42,932 nucleotides of DNA from Betaproteobacteria bacterium (GCA_947482825.1 CANKMT010000046.1:1-42932); one strand, 5' to 3'. Positions 27,852-36,149 are shown, counted from the first letter of the stretch. The notes: generated from the letters alone by a model not told the origin. Made by a program: numbers and translations.

Positions 27852-28478
27852 ATGATCTACGAAATGCGCACCTACGACCTCAAGCCCCGTTCGCTGCCGG
27901 AGGTGCTCAAGCGGTTCGGCGAAGGCTACGAAAAGCGCAAGCAGTTTTCCCCCCTGGCCGCGTTCTGGTACACCGAGATCGGACCGCTGAACCAGATCAT
28001 CCACGTCTGGCCCTACAAGGATCTCGCCGAGCGCGCGCGCATCCGCGCCGAAGCCGTCGCAGCCGGCGGCTGGCCGCCAAAGACCAGCGAGTTCATCTTG
28101 TCGATGCAGTCCGACATCATGATCCCCTGGGACAATTCGCCGCTGCTCGAACCCGGCGAAGTCGGCCCGATTTTCGAGATGCGCACCTACACCATGAGTC
28201 CGGGCGACGGCCCGAGGGTGCAGAAGGCCTGGTCGGCGGCGCTGCCTGCGCGCCAGAAGATCTCGCCGGTGATCGCAACCTGGTTCTCGGAACTCGGCGG
28301 GCTTAACAAGTTCGTCCACATCTGGCCCTACAAATCGCTCCAGCATCGCAGCGATGCGCGCGCGCAGGCCATTGCAAGCGGCACCTGGCCGCCGAGCGCC
28401 GCGCCGGACGCGCCTTACACGACGGTAGCGCAGGAGAACAAGATCCTGCTCGCAGCGCCGTTCTCGCCGCTGAAGTAG
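27852..28478 (+). CDS. NIPSNAP family protein (two tandem domains)
   Basis: The 208-residue protein consists of two copies of the NIPSNAP ferredoxin-like domain, about residues 1-100 and 106-205. Each copy starts with the pattern xxEMRTYxxxPG and carries a WPYK motif (HVWPYKDLAER and HIWPYKSLQHR). The eukaryotic NIPSNAPs are mitochondrial; the bacterial proteins have no firm function but are often found next to catabolic and transport genes, as here. CGGAG precedes the ATG. The gap before it (27682-27851) holds the FNR-like box and no gene. Confidence 0.88.
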   Translation: MIYEMRTYDLKPRSLPEVLKRFGEGYEKRKQFSPLAAFWYTEIGPLNQIIHVWPYKDLAERARIRAEAVAAGGWPPKTSEFILSMQSDIMIPWDNSPLLEPGEVGPIFEMRTYTMSPGDGPRVQKAWSAALPARQKISPVIATWFSELGGLNKFVHIWPYKSLQHRSDARAQAIASGTWPPSAAPDAPYTTVAQENKILLAAPFSPLK

Positions 28479-28657
28479 TGCTGCAGAACCGGCGCTGATC
28501 GATACGCCTCGCTCCTGAAGAATCGCGGGCGCGACGCTGAACGTTGTCGTATGTGATACCTTTTCTGCAACCGCGACCGAGGGGCCATCGAGAGTCCCAG
28601 TCAGTTCATCATCGACCGGGCGCGGCCGGGCCGGCATCTACAGAGGAGACAATTGAA

Positions 28658-29689
28658 ATGAAAAGAACACTGCTGTTCGCCGCCTTATCCGCGGCCTTCG
28701 GACTGGCCGCCCTGCCCGGCACGCTCACCGCGCAGGAGAAAAAGCCGCTTGAACTTCGCTACACCTCCGGCGCCCCGCCCAAGGGCAATCCCTGGGTGAT
28801 GCAAGTCGAGCGCTTCGCCAAGGACGTGGACGAGGAGAGCAAGGGCGCGATCAAGATCCAGCCGTTCTTCGCCTCCCAGCTCGGCAGCGAGCAGGACACC
28901 GTGCAGCAGGTCGCGCGAGGACGCATCGACATTGGCGGCTTCTCCGCCGGTTCCGCAGCCCTGGTGGTGCCCGAGGTGGCGCTGCTCCTGATGCCGTTCT
29001 ACTTCAAGGACACGGCCGAGCTCGATTGCGTGCTCGACAAGGGCATGGTCGCGCCGGTGACCGAGTTGTACGCGAAGAGAGGCGTGCAGTTCCTCGGCTG
29101 GACGGAAGTCGGCAGCATCGAAATGTTCGGCAAGAAACCGTTCATGGCGCCCAAGGACCTCAACGGCGTGAAGGCGGCGAGCTATGCCAACAAGACCCAA
29201 TTGCTGTTTTTCAGTTCGATGGGCGCCAATCCCAATCCGCTCGGCCTGCCCGAATGGATTCCGGCGTTCCAGACCGGCCTTGCAGAAGTGGTGCTGACGC
29301 CGATCACCTACGCCCTGCCCTCGGGGTTGACCAAGGTGGCGCCGGTCGTTTCGCGCGTTGGCGCCTATGACGCGCCGGGGCTGACGCTGATGAACAAGGC
29401 GACCTTCGACAAGCTGCCCAAGGACCAGCAGGAAGCGCTGATCCGCGCCGGGGACCGCAACCCCTCGGCCAAGCTGCGTGCCGAAGTGCGTGGTTTCGAG
29501 AACATCCTGTACGGCATGCACGAAAAAGCCGGCGGCCAGATCGTGGTCGCGACGGCCGAGCAACGCGCCGCATGGCGCGCGGCGATGGAGCCGGTTTATC
29601 CGAAGATCGTCAAGGAAACCAGCGCGGGCAGCGAAGGGTTCTTCCGCACGCTGGAAGGCGCACGCAAGGCCTGCGAAAAGCGCAGCTAA
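28658..29689 (+). CDS. TRAP transporter solute-binding protein (DctP family)
   Basis: This is the periplasmic receptor of a tripartite ATP-independent transporter. The 343-residue product has a Sec signal peptide ending near residue 23 (LLFAALSAAFGLAALPGTLTA) and a DctP fold: LELRYTSGAPPKGNPW, FFASQLGSEQDTVQQVARGRID (about 66-87) and DLNGVKAASYANKTQ, where the family Arg is replaced. The usual carboxylate-clamping Arg of the 'GlKiR' motif reads GVKAASYA, so the ligand may not be a simple carboxylate. AGGAG lies 9 nt before the ATG. The preceding gap (28479-28657) shows no gene or clear promoter. Confidence 0.88.
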   Translation: MKRTLLFAALSAAFGLAALPGTLTAQEKKPLELRYTSGAPPKGNPWVMQVERFAKDVDEESKGAIKIQPFFASQLGSEQDTVQQVARGRIDIGGFSAGSAALVVPEVALLLMPFYFKDTAELDCVLDKGMVAPVTELYAKRGVQFLGWTEVGSIEMFGKKPFMAPKDLNGVKAASYANKTQLLFFSSMGANPNPLGLPEWIPAFQTGLAEVVLTPITYALPSGLTKVAPVVSRVGAYDAPGLTLMNKATFDKLPKDQQEALIRAGDRNPSAKLRAEVRGFENILYGMHEKAGGQIVVATAEQRAAWRAAMEPVYPKIVKETSAGSEGFFRTLEGARKACEKRS

Positions 29690-29692
29690 ATT

Positions 29693-30250
29693 GTGAGTGT
29701 CGGTTCCCGCGGCGCGCCCCCCGTCGCCCGACTGATCGTCGACGGCTGGCATCGCGTCGAATGCCTGATCGCGGTCGGCGCCTTCGGCTTTATCGCCCTG
29801 GTGCTGATCCTCGACGTGGCGGGTCGCGAACTCCTTGCCCCCTTGTACCGGTACTTCGGCATCAAGGGCGCGGCAGGCGTGTTTGCCGCGCAGAAGATGT
29901 CGGTCTATGCGCTGGTGATCGGCAGTTTTGCCGGAATCGGCATCGCCACCGCAACGGCCAGCCACCTGCTGCCGCGCGTGGGATTTACCTGGGTGCCGAT
30001 CGCCTGGTGGCCGGCCATGGACCGGCTGGCCGACACGGTGACCGGCTTCTTCATGGTCGGGGTTGCCTACTACGGCTGGGTGTACGTGCAGTCCTCGATG
30101 GCGGCGGGCTTGCGCGCCCAGGCCTTCGACATCCCGATCTGGCCGATCCAGGCGGCCATCCCGCTGGGCTTTCTTTCGGCTGCGATCCGCTATTTCTTTT
30201 TCGCCCTCTGGCCCGCGTTGCGGCCTGAGGCGCCTGCATTCCAGGAATGA
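29693..30250 (+). CDS. TRAP transporter small membrane subunit (DctQ family)
   Basis: The 185-residue protein has four hydrophobic segments (about residues 24-46, 68-92, 107-130 and 150-172), the usual DctQ topology. Near the N-terminus it has HRVECLIAVGAFGFIALVL and then DVAGRELL, a family pattern. The start is a GTG four bases after the dctP stop with no strong ribosome-binding site, which points to coupling with dctP. It overlaps dctM as ATGA. Confidence 0.87.
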   Translation: MSVGSRGAPPVARLIVDGWHRVECLIAVGAFGFIALVLILDVAGRELLAPLYRYFGIKGAAGVFAAQKMSVYALVIGSFAGIGIATATASHLLPRVGFTWVPIAWWPAMDRLADTVTGFFMVGVAYYGWVYVQSSMAAGLRAQAFDIPIWPIQAAIPLGFLSAAIRYFFFALWPALRPEAPAFQE

Positions 30251-31515
30251 GCGCCCTCTGGCTGCTGGCGCTCGTGGGGGTGATGCTGCTCCTGCGCCAG
30301 CCCCTGATGGTGACGCTGCTCGCGGTCTGCGCGTTCGTGCAGATGGTCTGGGGCAAGGGCCAGCTCGATTACATCCTGGAAGACATGTGGGTCGCGCTCG
30401 ACAAGGAGCTGATCCTGTCGATCCCGCTGTTCCTCCTCTGCGGCAACGTAATGACCCTGGGCAGCACCGCAAAGCGCCTGATTCGCATCATGGCCGCGAT
30501 CACGCGCCCGCTGCCCGGCGGCCTGGCGGTATCGGCGGTGCTTTCCTGCGGAGTCTTCGCCGCCATTTCCGGCTCGTCGATCGTCACCATGCTGGCGATC
30601 GGCACGGTGATGTATCCGGCGATGCGCGCGGCGAACTACGACAACAAGTTCGCCCTCGGCACGATCATGTCCGGCGGCACGCTCGGCATCATCATCCCAC
30701 CGTCGATCCCGATGATCATCTACGGGCTGGTCACCGAGGCCTCGATCACCGACCTGTTCCTTGCCGGCGTCGGCCCCGGCATCCTGATCCTGATCGTGCT
30801 GTCGATCTACGCGGTCTGGTTCAATCGCGCGATGCCGCCGCAGAAGTTCGACCTGGCCGAGTTCAGGATCGCCTGCCGCGAGGGGATCTGGGCCGCAGCG
30901 ATGCCCGTGATCCTGCTCGGCGGCATCTACACCGGCTACTTCACGGCGACCGAGGCCGCGGCCGTTGCGCTGGTGTACGCCATCGTGGTGGAAATGTTCG
31001 TCCACAAGGAAATGAAACCGCAGGCCTTCTACCAGGTCGTGCTCGACGCCTCCAAGCTCGGCGGGTCGCTGTTCCCGGTCCTCGCGGTTGCGCTCAGCCT
31101 GAACATCGTCCTGATCGAGCACCGCATCCCGGGCATGATGGTCGAATTCATCCAGGGATTCATCACCAGCCCGCTGATGTTCATGCTGCTGGTGAACCTG
31201 CTGCTGCTGGGCGTCGGCTGCATCATGACCACCGGCGAGGCGATCCTGATCCTGGCGCCGCTGCTGGCCCCGGTGGCGGAGGCCTACGGCTACGACAAGA
31301 TCGTGTTCGGCATCATCATGATCCTCAACCTCGAGATCGGTTTCCTGACACCGCCCGTGGGCCTCAACCTGATCGTCGCCATGTCTGCGTTCAAGCAGCC
31401 GTTCGGCCTCCTGGTAAAAGCCGCGGTGCCGTTCATCGTCATGATGCTGGCCTGCCTCGCGCTCGTGGTGTGGCAGCCTTGGATTGCGATGTACCTGGTG
31501 AACGGCAAGTTCTAG
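30247..31515 (+). CDS. TRAP transporter large permease subunit (DctM family)
   Basis: The 422-residue permease has about twelve membrane segments and the DctM hallmarks: SCGVFAAISGSSIVTMLAIG (about residues 99-118), GGTLGIIIPPSIPMIIYG (about 142-159) and TPPVGLNLIVAMSA (about 372-385). With the two preceding genes it makes a complete sodium-driven TRAP importer. All three genes are tightly packed, so one transcript is expected. Directly behind its stop lies a decayed vapBC fragment on the other strand. Confidence 0.92.
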   Translation: MSALWLLALVGVMLLLRQPLMVTLLAVCAFVQMVWGKGQLDYILEDMWVALDKELILSIPLFLLCGNVMTLGSTAKRLIRIMAAITRPLPGGLAVSAVLSCGVFAAISGSSIVTMLAIGTVMYPAMRAANYDNKFALGTIMSGGTLGIIIPPSIPMIIYGLVTEASITDLFLAGVGPGILILIVLSIYAVWFNRAMPPQKFDLAEFRIACREGIWAAAMPVILLGGIYTGYFTATEAAAVALVYAIVVEMFVHKEMKPQAFYQVVLDASKLGGSLFPVLAVALSLNIVLIEHRIPGMMVEFIQGFITSPLMFMLLVNLLLLGVGCIMTTGEAILILAPLLAPVAEAYGYDKIVFGIIMILNLEIGFLTPPVGLNLIVAMSAFKQPFGLLVKAAVPFIVMMLACLALVVWQPWIAMYLVNGKF

Positions 31516-31622
31516 TCAAGGCCGGCGCACACGCTGATCTCGAGCCAGCCGAGACATCCGGCATGCTGGGGAACGTCTTCACGATGCGGGTACCCGAGCA
31601 CGTTCACAGCAAGAAGCGCCAT
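31512..31622 (-). pseudogene. Degraded VapC (PIN-domain toxin) N-terminal fragment
   Basis: A 36-codon frame reads MALLAVNVLGYPHREDVPQH and then AGCLGWLE before unrelated sequence and a stop inside the dctM 3' end. It lines up with the common VapC start pattern M-x-LLDxNVLxYxxREDxPxHxxxxxWLE. The catalytic Asp of the first motif is Ala (LLAVN instead of LLDVN), and about 100 residues are missing. It follows the VapB fragment by one base (TGA-C/G-ATG spacing on the minus strand), as in intact vapBC loci. The alignment is from memory of the family, so moderate confidence. Confidence 0.5.
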
Positions 31623-31623
31623 C

Positions 31624-31737
31624 TCAGGAGCCCATCAGGTCGAGCAGGGCAGCGCTGTCGTCCAGGTCGGCGCCGGCCCGAACGCCGCCGCCTTTGACGG
31701 TCTTCAGGCGGACAGGGTTAGCCCGACAATCACGGTT
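31624..31737 (-). pseudogene. VapB antitoxin C-terminal fragment
   Basis: The open frame ends KGGGVRAGADLDDSAALLDL then MGS-stop. The G-x-DLDDSAALLDLM ending is a signature of the toxin-binding tail of one VapB class. The DNA-binding N-terminal half is absent; upstream of about 31716 the sequence has no antitoxin features and an in-frame stop follows. With the adjoining VapC fragment this is the remnant of a second vapBC module, trimmed on both sides. Confidence 0.5.
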
Positions 31738-31775
31738 TCACCGCCCCCGGGGTGGCGACCTCAACCGTCCAGCCG

Positions 31776-32174
31776 CTATTCGAACGCGACGACCACCAGC
31801 CCAGGCATGCGGCCGAAATCAGCGACGTTGGCGGTCAGCAATGCAAATCCGTGCGCTAGCGCAGTCGCTCCGATGATCAGGTCGTGCGCGCCAAGCGTGA
31901 AGTTTCGCGAGAGCGAGCCGAGCAGTTGCGCGTGCGTGCGAGCGACTGTCGCCTCGAACGCAAGAACCGGCAGGCGGGCGAGCAGGGCCTCGACGTAAGC
32001 CGACCGACGGGCATGCCGCGCGGGGGTGTTCGCGCGATGGACGCCGACCAGAAGTTCGGAGCAGGTGATCGCGCTGATATACGCCTCGCCATGGCCGGCC
32101 CAGCGAGTGAAGTCTATTTCGGCCGACTGCTTCTCAGCCCGGATCAGGACATCGGTGTCGAGGATCAGGCCCAC
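31776..32174 (-). CDS. VapC-type PIN-domain ribonuclease toxin
   Basis: This is a 132-residue PIN-domain RNase. The acidic active-site residues are present: Asp6 in LILDTDVLI, Glu40 in CSELLVG, Asp98 in GAHDLIIGATAL and Asp119 in NVADFGRMPGL. I start it at the GTG at 32172-32174, which overlaps the antitoxin 3' end by 10 bp and gives the usual VapC N-terminus. A longer frame exists but lies inside the antitoxin. It is paired with the Phd-like antitoxin just upstream. The locus is separated from dctM by the degraded vapBC remnant. Confidence 0.85.
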   Translation of the reverse strand: MGLILDTDVLIRAEKQSAEIDFTRWAGHGEAYISAITCSELLVGVHRANTPARHARRSAYVEALLARLPVLAFEATVARTHAQLLGSLSRNFTLGAHDLIIGATALAHGFALLTANVADFGRMPGLVVVAFE

Positions 32175-32443
32175 TTGCGAATCTGCGGCGGCCCGGCTTT
32201 TCTCGCCGTCTTGTTCTCCAAGCGCCACTTGCGCGAGTCACCAGGACCGAGATGAGGCAGGCCGGCGAACAGGCGATTCAGGTCCGCCAGCGCAATTCCC
32301 TCAGGCAAAGCGGCGGGGACCAACCGGGCGATGACCTTCTTGCCGCGTTCGATCGAAAACGACGTGTCGCGGAACTGCACCTGATCGAGCACTTCCGAAA
32401 AGCTGCGAGCCGCGTTCGTGGCCGAAATGGTTTTGTCGCGCAT
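32165..32443 (-). CDS. Phd/YefM-type antitoxin
   Basis: The 92-residue protein is the partner of the PIN toxin. The N-terminus shows the prevent-host-death pattern (ISATNAARSFSEVLDQV, residues 6-22), followed by strand-rich ERGKKVIARLVP. The C-terminal part (about 60-92) is charged and likely neutralises the toxin. It overlaps the toxin gene by 10 bp. No strong Shine-Dalgarno precedes the ATG. Function is inferred from family and pairing. Confidence 0.82.
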   Translation of the reverse strand: MRDKTISATNAARSFSEVLDQVQFRDTSFSIERGKKVIARLVPAALPEGIALADLNRLFAGLPHLGPGDSRKWRLENKTARKAGPPQIRKWA

Positions 32444-32534
32444 CGTGGCAGGTCCGAATCCGATTATCAGATTCCAAGTCTACCACTCAAACCACGTCGA
32501 TCAGGGCAATGAAAACTCCACGGCGTCTCACCCC

Positions 32535-33761
32535 TCAGTCGAACCCTTTCGCCAGGAAACTCTCCGCAATCGCGCAGTGCGCGGCAACCCCCTTGGCCAG
32601 CATCGCCTCGTTCAGCACCATCTTGTTCGAGTGGCACGGGCAGGCCATCTTCCATTGCTGGCCCTCGGGACACACGCCGAGGAACACCATCACCCCCGGC
32701 ACCCGGTTGAGCACGTAGGAAAAGTCTTCCGCCCCCATGACCGGCGAGGCCATCGTCTGCCATGCCTCGGCGCCGAACAGGCTGCCGACCGCGCGTTCGG
32801 CCACGCCCACCGCCTTTGCGTCGCACACCGTGACCGGGAAGCCCTGCACGATCTCGACCTCGGCCTCGCACTCGTGCGCCTGCGCGACGTGCTCGCACAC
32901 GCGCCTGATCCCGGCGTGGGCCGTTTCACGCGTCTCCTCGGAAAGCGTGCGGATCGTGCCGAGCAGGTTCGCGGCCTCCGGGATCACGTTGTTGGTCGAG
33001 CCGCCGTCGATCTTGGCCACCGTGATCACGACCGGGTCGAAGATGTCGACGCGGCGCGTCACGAAAGCCTGCAGCGCGGTCACGATCTCGCAGGCGACCG
33101 GGATCGGGTCGATCGCGTGGTGCGGCATCGAGGCGTGCCCGCCCTTGCCGATCACCTTCACGATCAGCTTGTCGGCCGAAGCCATCATCGGTCCGGCTTT
33201 CGCGCCAAAGGTACCGGCCGGCGCGTTGGGCATGATGTGAAGCGCAAAGGCCGCGTCCGGCGCCGGGTTGTCGAGCAGGCCGTCATCGATCATGAACCGG
33301 GCGCCGTGGAAACCCTCCTCGCCCGGCTGGAACATGAACAGCACCGTGCCCTCGAGGGATTCGCGGCGCGCGCACAGGATGCGCGCAGCGGAGGCCAGCA
33401 TCGCGGTGTGCGTGTCGTGGCCGCAGGCATGCATGGTGCCTTCGATGTTCGACCTGAACGGCAGGCCGGTGTCCTCGGGCATCGGCAACGCGTCCATGTC
33501 GCCGCGCAGGAGCACGGTGCGCCCCGGCTTTGCGCCGCGCAGAATTGCTATCGCGCCGGTGGTCGACTTGCCGGTCTTCCATTCCAGCGGCAGCCCCTCG
33601 AGCGCAGCGCGCACCTTGGCCAGCGTCTTCGGTGTCTGCAGGCCGAGTTCGGGTTCGGCGTGGATCGCGCGCCTGAGCGCAATGGTGTCGGCCTGCATTG
33701 CCTTGGCGGCATCGAACCAACCGCCGGGTTCCAACTTTGCGTTCGTCACGATGTCGTTCAT
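32535..33761 (-). CDS. M20-family (M20D) amidohydrolase
   Basis: The 408-residue enzyme is of the HipO/N-acyl amino acid amidohydrolase group. Metal-binding motifs are present: MHACGHDTHTAML (Cys113 and His115) and QPGEEGFHGARF (Glu148/Glu149), plus the lid-domain GKGGHASMPH. The C-terminal MGAEDFSYVL supplies the remaining ligand region. Such enzymes hydrolyse N-acyl amino acids, hippurate or related amides. I chose the ATG at 33759-33761, with TTGGAG 6 nt upstream; the TTG four codons earlier is part of that Shine-Dalgarno. It lies 91 bp downstream of the selenoprotein gene on the same strand and may share its transcript. Confidence 0.9.
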   Translation of the reverse strand: MNDIVTNAKLEPGGWFDAAKAMQADTIALRRAIHAEPELGLQTPKTLAKVRAALEGLPLEWKTGKSTTGAIAILRGAKPGRTVLLRGDMDALPMPEDTGLPFRSNIEGTMHACGHDTHTAMLASAARILCARRESLEGTVLFMFQPGEEGFHGARFMIDDGLLDNPAPDAAFALHIMPNAPAGTFGAKAGPMMASADKLIVKVIGKGGHASMPHHAIDPIPVACEIVTALQAFVTRRVDIFDPVVITVAKIDGGSTNNVIPEAANLLGTIRTLSEETRETAHAGIRRVCEHVAQAHECEAEVEIVQGFPVTVCDAKAVGVAERAVGSLFGAEAWQTMASPVMGAEDFSYVLNRVPGVMVFLGVCPEGQQWKMACPCHSNKMVLNEAMLAKGVAAHCAIAESFLAKGFD

Positions 33762-33852
33762 GCTCGTCTCCAAGGTAATGCTGCCATTTTTTTAAAGACC
33801 CCCGCGCCGATATTGGCTTTCAGGTTGAAATGCTGCCATCCGCCTGTCGCGC

Positions 33853-34722
33853 CTACGAGGCCTTTCCCTTCTTCAGCCCATCGCGGTATTTGCGCCTTTC
33901 CTCGCCGATCGCGATCAGGCGATCGCGCTCGGCCGGATCGACGCGCCCGTAACGCTCGCGCCAACCCGGGTCGTCCTTCCATGCAAACGGCGTAACCACC
34001 GTGGTGCGCGGACCGGCGGCCGTCTCGAGCAGCCTGAGCGCCATCCCGACCACCTCGCGCTGCATGTCCGCCCGCCCCGGGTGCCCGATCGGATTGCCCA
34101 GCGGGAAATCGTTGAACACGAACCGCGGGACACCGCAATGCTCCACCACGTCGCGCGCCGAGCCGACGATGACCGTCGGCAGGCCGTTCGCCTCGAGGTG
34201 CCTTGCTACCAGACTCACGGTCTGGTGGCAGACCGGTCATAACGCGCTCAGCAGGACCGCGTCGACGCGGTCCTCCCGCAGCCGCTTGAGGATGTCGGGG
34301 GCATCGACTTCGTTCGTCTTCTTCTGGCTGTAGCCGGTGGGCGCGCCATGAAATCGCGCCGCCAGGCCACCGACCAGCCCCTCCCGGATCCAGCCCTGCA
34401 CCGCTTCGACCGGCAAGAAGCTCTCGCGGTCCCGCGTATGCGTGGACTCGCGATCCCAAGCAAGGTTGTCAGTATTCAGCTCAGGCAGCGGATCGACGTT
34501 TCCGGACCACACATGCCGCACGCCTTTCTCATCGTGGTTCGACTTGTCCGGGGGGTGCGCCGTGGTGACGAGGCCGACGCGCGCCTCGCGCAACGGCTTG
34601 GCCAGCCGCACGAAAGGCACCTCCTCATGGTTCGCCCAGACGTAGTCCTTGTCGTAGCCGAGCGCCCGGTAGTACTCGCGCGTGCGGTCGATATAGCGGA
34701 CGGGGTCTTCCTTGCTCTGCAT
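33853..34722 (-). CDS. Selenoprotein of the glycine/betaine/sarcosine/D-proline reductase selenoprotein B family (UGA = Sec162)
   Basis: Read with the UGA at 34237-34239 as selenocysteine, the gene gives 289 residues. The first part begins MQSKEDPVRYIDRTREYYRA and ends VDAVLLSAL; then U-P-V-C-H-Q-T; then SLVARHLEANGLPTVIVG and VPRFVFNDFPLGNP. All are conserved blocks of the GrdB/PrdB-like 'selenoprotein B' family. Sec162 and Cys165 make a U-x-x-C redox pair, so a thiol/selenol reductase role is likely. Clostridial GrdB works with a pyruvoyl subunit, which is absent here, so the substrate is unknown. A strong GGGAGGTG Shine-Dalgarno precedes the ATG. A SECIS-like hairpin lies right after the UGA. 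Without Sec insertion the gene would look like two separate frames (34237-34722 and 33853-34218). Confidence 0.82.
34204..34230 (-). promoter_or_regulatory. Bacterial SECIS-like hairpin
   Basis: On the minus strand, 17 nt separate the UGA from the loop of a hairpin. The stem is UGC-C-ACCAGAC with GUCUGGU-A-GCA (7 bp, one A-C mismatch, 3 bp), and the loop is CGUGA. A G in the first two loop positions and a distance of about 16-37 nt from the UGA are the known requirements for SelB-dependent bacterial SECIS elements, and both are met. A competing stem GGTCT/AGACC is possible nearer the UGA. Confidence 0.65.
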
Positions 34723-34772
34723 TTCTCAGGCACCTCCCGGGCGGCGGCGATTGTCCAGCGACGGTTTTACCA

Positions 34773-35372
34773 TCATTCGCATCCCTTGAATTGGCGCGCG
34801 AGGCAGGCGCGCGCCAGTTCCGCGCCTTCATCGACCTCCTGCTGCGTCAGCTGCTTGGCCACCACTTCACGGTTCGTCGCGGCACTTGCCGACTTGCCCG
34901 AGAGCACCGCGACGCTGAACCACATGTAGGCGCGCACGAAGTCGCGCTCCACGCCCTGGCCGCTGGCATACAACACGGCGAGGCTGGACTGGGCACGCGT
35001 GTCACCCTGGGCCGCGGCCAGCCGGTACCATTTGGCCGCCTCGGCATAATTGCGCAGCGTCCCCTGGCCGTTGTCGTACATGTAGCCGAGGTTGTATTGG
35101 GCTTGCGCGTCGCCTTGGGCCGCGGCCAGGCTGTACCACTTCACCGCCTCGGCGGCGTCCTGTTCGACGCCCTGCCCGTTGTCGTACAAGAGGCCCAGGT
35201 TGAATTGCGCCACCGCGTTCCCGAGGGCTGCCAGCGGCCGCCAAACGCTGAGCGCGGTCGCGTAGTCCTTGCGCAGATAGGCTTCGGCCGCTTCTTCGAG
35301 CGACCCGGCCAAGACCCGGCCGGGCGAAAAAGCGACCAACAGGGCCAGCAGGACGGGCAGGAACAGGCGCAC
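34773..35372 (-). CDS. Sel1-repeat (SLR) exported protein
   Basis: The 199-residue product starts with a signal peptide (MRLFLPVLLALLVAFSPGRVLA). Three Sel1/tetratricopeptide-like repeats of 36 residues follow (about 51-158), each with the pattern A-x-AQxxLGxxYDNGQGVxxD-x-xEAxKWYxLAAAQGD. The C-terminus carries NREVVAKQLTQQEVDEGAELA. SLR proteins are protein-protein adaptors in the periplasm or envelope. The start is a GTG at 35370-35372 with GGAGG 7 nt upstream; the frame is open far upstream but only through the GST gene. It is divergent from that GST across 105 bp. Confidence 0.85.
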   Translation of the reverse strand: MRLFLPVLLALLVAFSPGRVLAGSLEEAAEAYLRKDYATALSVWRPLAALGNAVAQFNLGLLYDNGQGVEQDAAEAVKWYSLAAAQGDAQAQYNLGYMYDNGQGTLRNYAEAAKWYRLAAAQGDTRAQSSLAVLYASGQGVERDFVRAYMWFSVAVLSGKSASAATNREVVAKQLTQQEVDEGAELARACLARQFKGCE

Positions 35373-35477
35373 CAGCAAACCTCCAATTGGAATCGGACCC
35401 GAATTGTGCTTCACATTGGCCGTTCGCTGAAGTACCGTCGTTCCCGGCCCGGCCGCCATCCTTACGGAGCGCTTGCG

Positions 35478-36149
35478 ATGATCACAGTCCACCACCTCAA
35501 TAACTCCCGCTCGCAGCGCGTGCTCTGGCTGTTGGAGGAACTCGGTGTCGAGTACGAGATCAAGCGCTACCAGCGCGACGCCGCCACGATGCTCGCGCCG
35601 CCGGAATTGCGGGCGGTGCATCCGCTGGGGAAATCCCCTGTGATCACTGACGGCGACCTGACCATCGCCGAATCCGGCGCAATCATCGAATACCTCGTCG
35701 AGAAGTACGGCAAGGGCCGGCTGGTCCCGCCGGCCGGTACGCCCGAAAAGCTGCGCTACACCTACTGGCTGCACTTCGCCGAAGGCTCGGCGATGCTGCC
35801 GCTGGTCATGAAGCTGATCTTCGGCCGCTTGGAGACTGCGCCGATGCCTTTCTTCGTCAAGCCGATCGCAAAGGGTATCGCGGGCAAGGTCAAGGCCGGC
35901 TTCATCGACCCGAACATCAAGGCGCACCTGGACTACATGGAAGCCGAACTCGGCAAGACATCCTGGTTCGCCGGCAACGAATTCACCGCAGCCGACATCC
36001 AGATGAGCTTCCCGATCGAGGCGGCCAATGCACGCGGCGGGCTGGATGCGAACCGCCCGAAGCTCATGGCGTTCCTCGAGCGCATCCATGCGATGCCCTT
36101 GTACAAGCGAGGCATCGAAAAAGGCGGGCCGTTTGCGCTGATGCGCTAG
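35478..36149 (+). CDS. Glutathione S-transferase family protein
   Basis: The 223-residue GST has an N-terminal thioredoxin-like domain (about residues 1-80: VHHLNNSRSQRVLWLLEELG, HPLGKSPVITDGDLTIAESGAI) and a helical C-terminal domain (about 95-215: FAGNEFTAADIQMSFPIEA, MPLYKRG). The Ser of NNSRSQR is the probable glutathione-activating residue, and ESGAI holds the glutathione glutamyl contact. CGGAG lies 9 nt before the ATG. The stop overlaps the end of the broken CitE-like gene (CTAG, 36146-36149). The substrate is unknown. Confidence 0.9.
   Translation: MITVHHLNNSRSQRVLWLLEELGVEYEIKRYQRDAATMLAPPELRAVHPLGKSPVITDGDLTIAESGAIIEYLVEKYGKGRLVPPAGTPEKLRYTYWLHFAEGSAMLPLVMKLIFGRLETAPMPFFVKPIAKGIAGKVKAGFIDPNIKAHLDYMEAELGKTSWFAGNEFTAADIQMSFPIEAANARGGLDANRPKLMAFLERIHAMPLYKRGIEKGGPFALMR

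Noticed and set aside
33853..34218. Separate 121-residue hypothetical protein starting at a GTG
   Set aside because: It is in phase with the upstream frame, lacks a ribosome-binding site, and begins in the middle of a conserved family domain; the selenocysteine reading explains both parts.
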